Made by a program: the position numbers and the translations under genes
Assembly (NCBI GenBank): GCA_023433185.1
Contig: JAEZEN010000262.1
Span: forward strand, 1 to 9,857
From: Pseudomonadota bacterium
GTDB lineage: Bacteria > Pseudomonadota > Alphaproteobacteria > Rhizobiales > Kaistiaceae
Length of the DNA stretch: 9,857 nucleotides
Direction: 5' to 3'
Shown here: in pieces, positions 1 through 7,552 of the stretch
Layout of the letters: each line of letters starts with the position of its first letter
Position numbering within the stretch: the first letter of the stretch is position 1
Notes under the pieces: generated by a model
Databases searched by the model: none
Seen by the model: the letters and a program-made list of their open reading frames with translations, nothing else
What the model was told of the DNA's origin: nothing

Positions 1-2
1 GG

Positions 3-263
3 CCGGAACTGTCGCTGACGCGGGTCGCGGTGGAGGGCACGACCCTCAACCTCGGCTATGGCGTCGGCCGTGTCGTCCCGCCCGACGAGGTGGCCGCTTT
101 CGAGGCCTATATCGAGCGCACCGTGCGCTCCCTGTTCTGCGCCCGCGAAGCGCGCGAGATACGATATCTCAGCGACTCCGGCATCGACTTCCACATGACC
201 TATGTCGATCCCAGCGGGATCACCGTGACCGAGCTCACAGTCACGCCCGGCTTCTGCGCCTAG
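3..263 (+). CDS. 3' end of an unrecognised protein (partial, enters from the left edge)
   Basis: The reading frame is open from the window edge to a TAG at 261-263, so the true start lies outside. A GTG at 30 is an internal codon as far as can be seen. The 86 visible residues run strand, helix (VAAFEAYIERTVRSLF), Cys, then two or three strands (HMTYVD, ITVTELTV), ending in PGFCA. Two cysteines, one in the helix and one next to the C-terminus, could pair in a periplasmic protein. The layout loosely recalls small secreted proteobacterial proteins of unknown function ending in a 'Y-x-D-x-x-G ... V ... C' pattern, but I cannot name a family. It lies 123 bases upstream of the TPR-barrel gene on the same strand, so it may or may not share its transcript. 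That it is coding is well supported by third-position GC bias; function is unknown. Confidence 0.6.
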   Translation, partial: PELSLTRVAVEGTTLNLGYGVGRVVPPDEVAAFEAYIERTVRSLFCAREAREIRYLSDSGIDFHMTYVDPSGITVTELTVTPGFCA

Positions 264-386
264 ACACTTTGCGGCAGGGTCTGTTGCGGGCCTGCAACGA
301 TTGCGCGAGTTTCGCATGCACGATGGCCGTCCGCCGCTTCTTCCGCTATTCTGGCCGCGCTTGGCCTGGTTCTCGGGGTCGCCTTG

Positions 387-1688
387 ATGAGACTTGCACG
401 CCTGCTCAGCGGGATCGTGGCTCTTGCGTTCGTGCCCGCAACGGCGGGCGCGGCGGTGGACAACACGACCGCGCTCCGCAGCGAGCTCACGGCGGTCTAT
501 CAGAAGCTCCTCGTCAATCCGGCCGACATCCCGCTCAACCGCCGCATGATCGAGATCGCCCTGGCGCTCGAGGATTACGACGCGGCGATCGGGGCCGTCG
601 AACGGCTGATCTTCTACGCGCCGGACGATGCCGCGCTGCAGATCGAGGCGGCGGAGTACTACCTGAAGATCCAGTCCTACGCGGCGGCCGCCGGCTACCT
701 TCAGGAGGCGGTCACGCTGCCCGGGGTCACGGCGGCGCAGCTTGCCGAGGTGGACGCGCTGCTGGCGCAGGCGGAGCGCGGTGTCCGCGGCTCGCCGTGG
801 AGCGGCTTCGGGCAGGTCGGCCTGCGCTATCAGACCAACGCCAATATCGGCTCGGTCGAGCTCGGCCTCAACGAGCCGTTTCCCTTCGACAAGCCCCAGC
901 CGGACTGGAATACCTTCGCCCTCGGGACCCTGGCGCTCGACGCGCCGCTCAGCAAGACCGTATCGATCGAGGGTTCCCTGTCGGGCTATTATGCCGACCA
1001 GCACAAGGTCGATCGCCTCGATCTGGGCTTCGCCGAATTTGCCATCGGGCCGCGCCTGTCGACCGAGGACGGCGCGCTCTCGGTGAAGCCCTACGGGCTG
1101 CTCCAGGGCATCCTGCTCGGCGATGCGCCGTACCAGTTCGCCTATGGCGGCGGCGTCATGGCGCGCTGGATCTTCTCCGGCGGCTGGTTCGTCGAGCCGC
1201 AGTTCGACTACAAGGATCGGGACTACTACGCCACCGCCGACTATCCCGACGCGCCGGACCAGACGGGCGAGCTCTACACCTATGCCCTCAATGCCGGCGG
1301 CCAGTTCTCGGAAAGTGTCACCTGGCTGGGGCGATTCGGCTATGCGGACAACAACGCTGCCAGGGCCTACCAGAGCTACGATCAATACTTTGCCAACATC
1401 TCCCTCCAGATCGCATTCGACGCCCTGGGCAGGGAGGGCTGGGTGTTCTCGCCGTTCGGGACGATATCCTATACAGACTTCCAGGGCATCGCCCCGCCGG
1501 AGGAGTTCGCCGGCTTCAGGACGATGAAGGAAGAACTGTTCTGGGGTCTTGGAGCGAACCTCGAGATGCCGCTCCGCGACGGCTTGGCGCTTGGCCTCGG
1601 CATCGAGTACAACCGCAATCACGCGAACCTCGACCGAGACGACTACGAGAACTTCAAGATTGTCATCGGTCCTCAGGGGAGATTCTAG
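387..1688 (+). CDS. Outer-membrane beta-barrel protein with N-terminal TPR-like domain (Slam-like architecture)
   Basis: The product has 433 residues. Residues 1-22 form a signal peptide (MRLARLL, hydrophobic core, cleavage likely after AGA). Residues about 30-128 are helical pairs of TPR type: NRRMIEIALALEDYDAAIGA, then APDDAALQIEAAEYYLKIQSY. From about 134 (WSGFGQVGLRYQTNANIG) to the end the sequence alternates polar and hydrophobic residues with many Tyr, Gly and Asp, and finishes IVIGPQGRF. A terminal Phe is typical of outer-membrane barrels. TPR plus C-terminal barrel is the layout of Slam/DUF560 proteins, which move proteins to the cell surface; membership is inferred from architecture, not from recognised signature residues. 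ATG 387 is preferred; an in-frame TTG at 384 is equally possible and the Shine-Dalgarno is weak. The stop is 3 bases before the fecR-like gene, so the two are almost certainly co-transcribed. A surface-presentation or anchoring role for the downstream RTX protein is plausible but unproven. Confidence 0.72.
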   Translation: MRLARLLSGIVALAFVPATAGAAVDNTTALRSELTAVYQKLLVNPADIPLNRRMIEIALALEDYDAAIGAVERLIFYAPDDAALQIEAAEYYLKIQSYAAAAGYLQEAVTLPGVTAAQLAEVDALLAQAERGVRGSPWSGFGQVGLRYQTNANIGSVELGLNEPFPFDKPQPDWNTFALGTLALDAPLSKTVSIEGSLSGYYADQHKVDRLDLGFAEFAIGPRLSTEDGALSVKPYGLLQGILLGDAPYQFAYGGGVMARWIFSGGWFVEPQFDYKDRDYYATADYPDAPDQTGELYTYALNAGGQFSESVTWLGRFGYADNNAARAYQSYDQYFANISLQIAFDALGREGWVFSPFGTISYTDFQGIAPPEEFAGFRTMKEELFWGLGANLEMPLRDGLALGLGIEYNRNHANLDRDDYENFKIVIGPQGRF

Positions 1689-1691
1689 GCG

Positions 1692-2462
1692 ATGTCCCGC
1701 AACCGTCGGTTCGTATCCGGCCTGGCCTGTGCCGTCCTCGGCCTGGTTCTGTGGTCGGCGCCGCACGCCGCATGGAGCGACACCGTCGGCACCGCCGCCG
1801 CGGTGAAGCCATCTTCGACCGGCACGCCGCCCGGCGGCAGCGCCCGCACCCTGGCGGTCGGCAGCGGTATCGTCGCCCGGGAGCGCATCCAGACCACCGG
1901 CAGCGGCTCGCTCCAGGTGATGTTCAACGACAAGTCGACGCTCACCGTCGGCCCGGGCAGCGACGTCGTCATCGACGAGTTCGTCTACAATCCCGGCGTC
2001 TCGGGCGGCCGTTTCGCGACGCGGCTCACCAAGGGCGCGCTCCGCTTCGTCGGCGGCGAGATCAGCCACACGACGGGCGCGACGATCAACACCCCCGTCG
2101 CGACGCTCGGCATCCGCGGCGGCGCCGCCTTCGTCACCCACGACGCCGCCTGCGAGTCGAAGAAGGCCGGAACGTCGGGGTGCACGCGCATCGTCTGCAC
2201 CGGCGGAGTCTGCTCGGTGAGGTCGCGGCTCGATTCCCGCTCGGTCCAGCTTCGCGTCAACCAGGCGATCGAGATCGGCAACCTCGGCGCTGTGCGATTC
2301 AACGCCGCCTCCGTTACGCTCAACGACGTGACCAAGGGCGGCAACGGCTCGGTCGTGGCCGGCAAGCAGTCCAACCGGGCCGCGCGCTTCAACGCACAGC
2401 AGACCATCGACCAGACCATCCAGCAGCAGGCTCCGGAGCCCTCACCGCCCGCCCCGCCATAG
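1692..2462 (+). CDS. Secreted FecR-domain protein
   Basis: The product has 256 residues. A signal peptide (MSRNRRF, a hydrophobic stretch at about 8-20, probable cleavage near residue 29) precedes a short Thr/Pro/Gly linker and a FecR domain at about 53-200. The domain shows the usual run of short strands: IQTTGSGSLQVMF, DKSTLTVGPGSDVVI, then GALRFVGG, INTPVATLGIRGG and VQLRVNQAIEI. Four cysteines at about 154, 164, 169 and 174 cluster in one hairpin and could form disulfides. The tail is Gln-rich, then Pro-rich (QQQAPEPSPPAPP). Classical FecR proteins have a cytoplasmic sigma-binding part and a transmembrane helix; both are absent and no FecI-type sigma gene is nearby. It is therefore probably a periplasmic or surface accessory protein, not a sigma-factor regulator. 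The ATG lies 3 bases after the barrel gene stop, indicating an operon with it. The FecR fold assignment is firm; the role is inferred. Confidence 0.82.
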   Translation: MSRNRRFVSGLACAVLGLVLWSAPHAAWSDTVGTAAAVKPSSTGTPPGGSARTLAVGSGIVARERIQTTGSGSLQVMFNDKSTLTVGPGSDVVIDEFVYNPGVSGGRFATRLTKGALRFVGGEISHTTGATINTPVATLGIRGGAAFVTHDAACESKKAGTSGCTRIVCTGGVCSVRSRLDSRSVQLRVNQAIEIGNLGAVRFNAASVTLNDVTKGGNGSVVAGKQSNRAARFNAQQTIDQTIQQQAPEPSPPAPP

Positions 2463-2482
2463 ACGACCCGCGGGCGGCCTGG

Positions 2483-2500
2483 AATGCGTGGCGACGCATT
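2483..2500 (+). promoter_or_regulatory. Perfect hairpin in the fecR-rtx intergenic leader
   Basis: AATGCGT (2483-2489) and ACGCATT (2494-2500) are perfect inverted repeats around a four-base GGCG loop. It lies 20 bases after the fecR-like stop and 23 bases before the TTG start of the RTX gene, just upstream of its Shine-Dalgarno. No T-run follows, so it is not a standard intrinsic terminator. It may act as an RNA-stability or processing element, or as a protein-binding site, setting RTX expression apart from the two upstream genes. The structure is seen directly; the role is inferred. Confidence 0.45.
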
Positions 2501-2511
2501 GACAAACATTC

Positions 2512-2515
2512 GAGG
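2512..2515 (+). promoter_or_regulatory. Ribosome binding site fixing the TTG start of the RTX gene
   Basis: GAGG sits 8 bases before TTG 2524. In this frame the nearest upstream stop is TGA at 2500-2502, and no ATG, GTG or CTG lies between it and the TTG. The next codons (Ala-Thr-Tyr-Thr) already read as coding. The TTG is therefore the only sensible initiation codon near the 5' end. Confidence 0.7.
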
Positions 2516-2523
2516 CGACTGAA

Positions 2524-5500
2524 TTGGCCACGTATACCTCCAAGGACCTCCCCCCGGATCCGATCAACGGCCTCGACGACGACATCATCACCATCGAGGT
2601 CATCTCGGGCTACCTCGTCGTCGACCTGACGGACTACGGCTTCATAAACTGGGACTCCGACGTCAACGCCGTCCTGATCGACGGTTCGGCGCGGACCGAG
2701 TCGCTCGACCTGACCGGATCGAGCGAGAACGACATCATCTACGGCGGGTCCGGCGATGATGTCCTTGCTGGAGGTCCGGGCGACGACAGGATCGTCGGCG
2801 GCGAAGGTGCCGACACCATCTATGGCGGCGACGGCGACGACACCATCGTCGGCTTCACCACCGGCGATATGGTCGACGGCGGCGCGGGCGACAACACGCT
2901 GGAGCTGACCGGCTCGTTCGGACCGGTGGCGGACGAGGACCTCGAGAACGTCCAGACCATCACGGCCGAGTTCTACGTCAGCGAGGGCGAGGCCGGGGTC
3001 ACCATCGACCTGACGAACCAGACCGAGAGCTTCGACGTCATCGGCAGCGCCTACGACGACACGTTCATCTCCTTCACCGAAGGCAGTACGCTCGACGGCG
3101 GCGATGGCGACGACACGCTGGAACTGACGGGTTCGTTCGGCCCGGTGGCAGACGACGATCTCAGGAACGTCGAGACGATCACGGCCGAGTTCTACGTCAG
3201 CGAGGGCGATACCGGGGTTACGATCGACCTGACGGGCCAGAGCGAGGCGTTCACGGTCGTCGGCAGCGCCTATGACGACACGTTCATCTCCTTCACCGAA
3301 GGCAGCACGCTCGACGGCGGCGATGGCGACGACACGCTGGAACTGACGGGTTCGTTCGGCCCGGTGGCCGACGACGATCTCAGGAACGTCGAGACGATCA
3401 CGGCCGAGTTCTACGACAGCGAGGGCGATACCGGGGTTACGATCGACCTGACGGGCCAGAGCGAGGCCTTCACGGTCGTCGGCAGCGCCTATGACGACAC
3501 GTTCGTCTCCTTCACCGAAGGCAGCACGCTCGACGGCGGCGCCGGCGACGATGTCCTGCGGTTGACCGGCTCCTTCGGCCCCGTCGACGACGATGCGCTG
3601 GTGAGCGTCGAGACGATTACGGCCGAACTCTACGTCAGCGAGGACGACACCGGGGTCGAGATCGATCTGACGAACCAGACCGAGGGCTTCCGGATCATCG
3701 GCAGCGGCTATGCCGACACGATCACCGGCGGCGCCGGCGACGACACCATCGTCGGCTTCACCGCGGGGGACGTGGTCGACGGCGGCGCGGGCGCCGACAC
3801 GCTGGAACTCACCGGCTCCTTCGGCCCGGTGGCCGACGACGACCTCAAGAACGTCGAGACGGTGAGCGCGGCCACCTTCTTCACCAAGGGCGGGGTCGGC
3901 GTCACCATCGATCTCAGCGGCCAGCTCGAAGGCTTCAACATCATCGGCAGCGACTATGCCGACACGATCACCGGCGGCGACGGCGACGACGACATCAAGG
4001 CGGGCGGCGGCAACGACACCATCATCGGCTTCCTCGGATCGGACCGGATCGATGGCGGGGCGGGCTTCGACACGCTCGCGCTCCTGGCGACGTCCGACGA
4101 TCTCAACGCTGCGGCCGACGGCGACCTGATCAATGTCGAGCGGGTGAGTGCCTCCGCAGCCATCGCCGAAGTGGTCATCGACCTCGGCCTGCAGTCCGAC
4201 GGCTTCGAGATCGTGGGCAGCGCGCACGGGGACATCATCACCGGATCGAGCGGGGCGGACGTCATCATGGCGGGCGCCGGCGACGATACGATCATCGGCT
4301 TCGTGGGCGCCGACAGCATCGACGGCGGCGCCGGCCTGAACACGCTCGTTCTCGCCGCGACATCCGCCTCCCTCAATGCCGCGGCCGACGGCGACCTCGT
4401 GAACGTCCAGGTGGTCACGGCCGCGCTCGCGGCCGGCCCGGTGACCATCGATCTGAGCCGCCAGTCCGACGGTTTCGCGATCAGCGGCGGCAGCTTCGGC
4501 GACATCATCGTCGGCAGCAGCGGTGCCGACGACATCATGGCGGGCGACGGTGACGACATCATCGTCGGCTTCGTCGGTGCCGACAGGATCGACGGCGGCG
4601 GCGGCAACGATACCCTGACGCTTGCGGCGACCTCGACGAGCCTCAACGCCGCCGCCGATGCCGATCTCGTCAGCGTCGAGACGGTGACAGCCGCGGGCGC
4701 CGCTGCCGGCGTCCTGATCGACCTCAGCCGTCAGACCGACGGCTTCGCGATCACCGGCAGCGCCCACGGCGACACGCTCGTCGGATCGAGCGGCGCGGAC
4801 CGCATGGACGGCGGCGCCGGCGCCGACACGCTCACCGGTGGCGCGGGCTTCGACGTCGTTCGCGGCGGTGATGGCGACGACATCATCCGCGCCACGGTGG
4901 GCGATGGCAACGACGTCTATGACGGAGGCGCCGGCATCGACACGGTCGACTATTCCGCGACCAGCGGCGGGGTGAAGGTCGACCTCACGCCGATGGACCG
5001 TTCCGGGGAGTCGGTCTCCGGCGCCCCCGGATCCGTCGCGGCGATGATGGCGGCGGCCGGCTTGGCGGCATCAACGCCGGTCGGGCTCGCGACCGGCGGG
5101 CAGACGGCGACGGATGTCCTCATCAGCATCGAGAACGTGGTCGGCAGTTCCGGCAATGACACCGTGCTGGGCAACAGCGCTGCCAATGTGATCTACGGCG
5201 GGGGCGGCCACGACAAGATCTGGGGCCGGGGCGGCGACGACACGATCTATGGCGGGGCCGGCAACGACGTCCTCGTGGGCGATTTCGGCGGCAGCGGCGC
5301 GGGCGACGACCAGCTCTATGGCGGAGCCGGCAACGACGAACTCTACGGCGAGGGCGGCAACGACATCCTGGACGGCGGCCGCGGCTCGGACCTGTATTCC
5401 GGCGGGAAGGGACGCGACCTCCTGATCTTCGACAAGGACGGAGCGAGCGACATCGCCTGGGGCGGCCCGGGGCGGGACACGTTCAAGTTCGAGAAGGGTT

Positions 5501-6252
5501 TCGGCAAGGATCGCATCAAGGACTTCCTTGCGACCGGCAACAAGAGCGACAAGATCGATCTGACGTCGTTCAAAGGGCTGAAGTTCAAGGATCTCAAGAT
5601 CAAGCAAAAGGGCTCCGATGTCGAGATCAAGGCCAAGAAATTTGGCAAGGACAGCAAGATCATTCTCGAGGTCGTCAATAAGGGGGCGGTCGACAAGAAG
5701 GATTTCATCTTCGACAAGAAGAGCAAGAAGCTGAAGGGCGACGCCGCGTCCGACAAGCCGATCGTCGGCGGCAAGGGCAACGACGAGATCAAGGGCACCG
5801 GTGGCAACGACATCATCAAGGGAAAGCGCGGCGACGACACGCTCATCGGCCGGGCCGGCGACGACACGCTGATCGGCGGCAAGGGCAACGACACGCTGGT
5901 CGGGGGCAAGGGCAACGACTTCCTCGTGGGCGGCCCCGGCCGCGACACCTTCGTCTTCAAGTCCCCCGGTCATGGGGTCGACACCATCGGCGACTTCACC
6001 TCCGGCACCGACACGCTGAGCATCTCGGCAAAGGGGTTCGGCGGGGGCCTGAAGGTCGGCGAGACGGTAAGGCTGGTGGGGTTCAACGACGTGGTGGAAA
6101 CCGGCAAGGGCGTCTTCCGCCTGTCCGACTCCGGTTCTGACGCCGGCACGGTCTACTGGGATGCGAAGGGCGGCTCGAGTGACGGCTCGGTGGCCATCAT
6201 GCGGATCGGCGCGAGCAGCAGCCTGCTCGACACCGATTTCAAGATCGCCTGA
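2524..6252 (+). CDS. Large modular RTX calcium-binding protein, probable type I secretion substrate
   Basis: The product has 1242 residues, is very Asp/Gly-rich, and lacks an N-terminal signal peptide, as expected for type I export. Residues 1-65 are unique. RTX nonapeptides (GGxGxDxhx) appear at about 73-108. Residues 126-787 hold eight long modules, each with a spacer of the type 'L-x-L-T-G-S ... N-V-E-T-I-T-A ... I-D-L-x-x-Q-x-x-x-F-x-I-x-G-S' followed by RTX-like turns. Residues about 788-825 and 870-980 are further RTX blocks, separated by an Ala/Gly/Ser-rich insert ([14 protein letters not shown]). Residues about 981-1080 are strikingly Lys-rich. Residues about 1082-1140 are canonical nonapeptides. 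The tail (GRDTFVF ... [13 protein letters not shown] ... [17 protein letters not shown] ... LLDTDFKIA) is the serralysin/M10-C-like C-terminus found in T1SS substrates. No protease (HExxH) or lipase motif was seen, so an adhesin, S-layer or matrix role is more likely than an enzyme. It is the third gene of the cassette; its exporter is not in the window. The stop lies 3 bases from the converging zapE stop. Confidence 0.93.
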   Translation: MATYTSKDLPPDPINGLDDDIITIEVISGYLVVDLTDYGFINWDSDVNAVLIDGSARTESLDLTGSSENDIIYGGSGDDVLAGGPGDDRIVGGEGADTIYGGDGDDTIVGFTTGDMVDGGAGDNTLELTGSFGPVADEDLENVQTITAEFYVSEGEAGVTIDLTNQTESFDVIGSAYDDTFISFTEGSTLDGGDGDDTLELTGSFGPVADDDLRNVETITAEFYVSEGDTGVTIDLTGQSEAFTVVGSAYDDTFISFTEGSTLDGGDGDDTLELTGSFGPVADDDLRNVETITAEFYDSEGDTGVTIDLTGQSEAFTVVGSAYDDTFVSFTEGSTLDGGAGDDVLRLTGSFGPVDDDALVSVETITAELYVSEDDTGVEIDLTNQTEGFRIIGSGYADTITGGAGDDTIVGFTAGDVVDGGAGADTLELTGSFGPVADDDLKNVETVSAATFFTKGGVGVTIDLSGQLEGFNIIGSDYADTITGGDGDDDIKAGGGNDTIIGFLGSDRIDGGAGFDTLALLATSDDLNAAADGDLINVERVSASAAIAEVVIDLGLQSDGFEIVGSAHGDIITGSSGADVIMAGAGDDTIIGFVGADSIDGGAGLNTLVLAATSASLNAAADGDLVNVQVVTAALAAGPVTIDLSRQSDGFAISGGSFGDIIVGSSGADDIMAGDGDDIIVGFVGADRIDGGGGNDTLTLAATSTSLNAAADADLVSVETVTAAGAAAGVLIDLSRQTDGFAITGSAHGDTLVGSSGADRMDGGAGADTLTGGAGFDVVRGGDGDDIIRATVGDGNDVYDGGAGIDTVDYSATSGGVKVDLTPMDRSGESVSGAPGSVAAMMAAAGLAASTPVGLATGGQTATDVLISIENVVGSSGNDTVLGNSAANVIYGGGGHDKIWGRGGDDTIYGGAGNDVLVGDFGGSGAGDDQLYGGAGNDELYGEGGNDILDGGRGSDLYSGGKGRDLLIFDKDGASDIAWGGPGRDTFKFEKGFGKDRIKDFLATGNKSDKIDLTSFKGLKFKDLKIKQKGSDVEIKAKKFGKDSKIILEVVNKGAVDKKDFIFDKKSKKLKGDAASDKPIVGGKGNDEIKGTGGNDIIKGKRGDDTLIGRAGDDTLIGGKGNDTLVGGKGNDFLVGGPGRDTFVFKSPGHGVDTIGDFTSGTDTLSISAKGFGGGLKVGETVRLVGFNDVVETGKGVFRLSDSGSDAGTVYWDAKGGSSDGSVAIMRIGASSSLLDTDFKIA
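2899..4884 (+). repeat. Eight coding modules with lengths growing in nine-residue steps
   Basis: Module starts, aligned on the 'Leu-x-Leu-Thr-Gly-Ser' or equivalent position, fall at 2899, 3118, 3337, 3556, 3802, 4075, 4345 and 4615. The spacings are 219, 219, 219, 246, 273, 270 and 270 bases, or 73, 73, 73, 82, 91, 90 and 90 codons. The 27-base steps match one added RTX nonapeptide each time: '[14 protein letters not shown]' becomes '[14 protein letters not shown]...VDGG', then a second nonapeptide is added. The first five modules share the GSFGPV spacer; the last three carry an 'AATS...LNAAADGDL' version, so two lineages of module are present. Confidence 0.85.
3061..3498 (+). repeat. Recent 219-base tandem duplication inside the RTX gene
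   Basis: Units 3061-3279 and 3280-3498 differ at four positions by my reading: AGT/AGC, GCA/GCC, GTC/GAC and GCG/GCC. Only GTC/GAC changes the protein (Val to Asp). The flanking modules are much more diverged, so this pair arose late by unequal recombination or slippage. The unit is exactly 73 codons and keeps the frame. Confidence 0.9.
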
Positions 6253-6255
6253 GGA

Positions 6256-7443
6256 TCACGCCCCTGGCGGCGGTGCCTCGCCGCCTGCCGGGGCGGCGCG
6301 CCGCGCCGCGGCAAGATAGGCCTCGCTGCGCATTTCGGTGAGCCGCGAGGCCGTCCGGCGGAAGGCGAAGGCTTCCTGGCCCGATGCGGCCGGATAGAGC
6401 GCCTCGGGCTCCGCTGCGGCCGAGGCGACGAGCTTGACCCCGTGGTCGTAGAGGACATCGACGAGGTTGATGAACCGCCGCGCCACGTCGCGCCGCGCCG
6501 GCTCGATCACCGGAACATCGTCGAGGAACACCGTGTGGAACGCCCGCGCGATGGCCGCATAGTCGCCGGTGCCGAGGGGGGCCTCGCACAGGTCGGCGAA
6601 GGCGAAGCGGGCGGCGCCCCGTGCCGCCTCGGGCACGCGGACGGCGCGGCCCTTGACGGTGAGCGTTTCGGCGGGGCCGTGGTCCGTCCCCGTCAGGCTC
6701 CGCCAGGTACGGTCGAGCGCCGCGCGCGCGGCGGTGCCGAGCGGTGTCACGTAGACCGGGGCGCCGCCGAGCTTCTCCAGCCGATAGTCCGTGCGGGCGT
6801 CGAGCGCGGCAACGTCGACATGCTCCCGAAGGATCGCGATGAACGGCAGGAAGAGGCCGCGGTTCAGGCCGTCCCGATAGAGATCCTCGGGGCGCGCGTT
6901 GGAGGTTGCGACCAGCACCAGCCCCCCTGCGAACAGCGCCGCGAAGAGGCGTGACAGGATCATCGCATCGGCGATGTCCTCCACCGCGAACTCGTCGAGG
7001 CAGAGGAGGCGCGTCTCTGCTGCGATCGTCGCCGCGACCGGGGCGATCGGATCGGCGGTTCCCTTGCCGTTCCGGGCGGCGAGGCGTGCCCGGTGGATGC
7101 GGTCATGGACGTCGGCCATGAACTCGTGAAAATGCGTCCGTCGCTTGCGTTCGACCGGCGCGACGGCGAAGAAGGCGTCCATCAGCATGGTCTTGCCGCG
7201 GCCCACGGCGCCGTGGATGTAGAGGCCGCGCACCGGCTGGGGCTTGCTTCCGAAAAGGCGGCCGAGGGCCCCGCTGCGTCCGGGCTGGCGGGCTTCGCCA
7301 AGTCGGCGGGCGAGCCGGTCGAGGCGCGCGGCGAGCGCCTGCTGTGCCGGGTCCGGGGTCAGCGCGCCGCGCGCGGCGAGCGCGTCGTACTCGGCCGAGA
7401 CCGGTCCGACGCCAGATGCGACGTCACCGGAATCGGCGGACAT
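6256..7443 (-). CDS. zapE: ZapE / AFG1-family AAA+ ATPase
   Basis: The product has 395 residues, normal for the family. A Walker A motif is at 78-85 (GAVGRGKT, followed by MLMD). HFHEFMADVH at about 104-113 is a family hallmark. Walker B is at 146-152 (LLCLDEF, acidic pair D150/E151). A sensor-1-like ATSNARPEDLY spans 179-189. The C-terminal family signatures FINLVDVLYDHGVKL (324-338) and FRRTASRLTEM (361-371) are intact. In E. coli ZapE is an ATPase linked to FtsZ-ring function at late division; the mitochondrial homologue AFG1/LACE1 acts in protein quality control. ATG 7443 gives the expected N-terminus. An open extension upstream to 7662 would add 73 Arg/Pro/Ser-rich residues and overlap the lipoprotein gene, so it is rejected. 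No strong Shine-Dalgarno was seen. The last residues (AAPAGGEAPPPGA) are a low-complexity tail. It lies 109 bases downstream of the lipoprotein gene and converges with the RTX gene. Confidence 0.94.
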   Translation of the reverse strand: MSADSGDVASGVGPVSAEYDALAARGALTPDPAQQALAARLDRLARRLGEARQPGRSGALGRLFGSKPQPVRGLYIHGAVGRGKTMLMDAFFAVAPVERKRRTHFHEFMADVHDRIHRARLAARNGKGTADPIAPVAATIAAETRLLCLDEFAVEDIADAMILSRLFAALFAGGLVLVATSNARPEDLYRDGLNRGLFLPFIAILREHVDVAALDARTDYRLEKLGGAPVYVTPLGTAARAALDRTWRSLTGTDHGPAETLTVKGRAVRVPEAARGAARFAFADLCEAPLGTGDYAAIARAFHTVFLDDVPVIEPARRDVARRFINLVDVLYDHGVKLVASAAAEPEALYPAASGQEAFAFRRTASRLTEMRSEAYLAAARRAAPAGGEAPPPGA

Positions 7444-7495
7444 CGCTTGTGCCAGCAGCAGCCGGGCAGGCGCTATCGGGTGGCGTTGCTGATCT

Positions 7496-7541
7496 CGACA
7501 TTCGCTCGGGCGCTCGATCCAAAACGGGAAAGCAAATGTCG
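7496..7541. repeat. Imperfect inverted repeat between the lipoprotein gene and zapE
   Basis: CGACATTCGCT (7496-7506) pairs with AGCAAATGTCG (7531-7541), giving 10 of 11 pairs with one C/A mismatch and a 24-base loop. It begins about 11 bases past the lipoprotein stop, reading on the minus strand. No T-run follows on either strand, so a standard intrinsic terminator is not supported. It could be an operator upstream of zapE or a processing hairpin. The pairing is seen; the role is inferred. Confidence 0.4.
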
Positions 7542-7552
7542 GAATCGAACCG

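Noticed and set aside
2499..2527. A perfect TTGACA -35 just before the RTX start
   Set aside because: At 17 bases the -10 would fall on the TTG start codon and reads AATTGG, leaving no room for a transcription start upstream of the gene.
269..2629. A 786-codon open frame on the plus strand overlapping the barrel and fecR genes
   Set aside because: It is Arg/Pro/Gly-rich shadow coding caused by GC-rich third positions. It has no domain pattern, while the other frames give clear signal peptides and folds.
3061..3498. The tandem repeat as a CRISPR-like or mobile element
   Set aside because: Units are 219 bases, coding and in frame, without spacers, terminal inverted repeats or target duplications. 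They are protein modules.
4693..4704. A Thr-Ala-Ala-Gly string in the RTX protein resembling a LapG cleavage site
   Set aside because: LapG sites lie near the N-terminus of LapA-type adhesins in a retention module. This one is inside a repeat spacer, and no LapD/LapG genes are present.
2389..4767. A 792-codon open frame antisense to the RTX gene
   Set aside because: Repeats of GAC and GGC codons read as Val/Ala/Arg repeats on the other strand and leave few stops. The product just mirrors the RTX modules. The same holds for the 300-codon antisense frame at 5071-5973.
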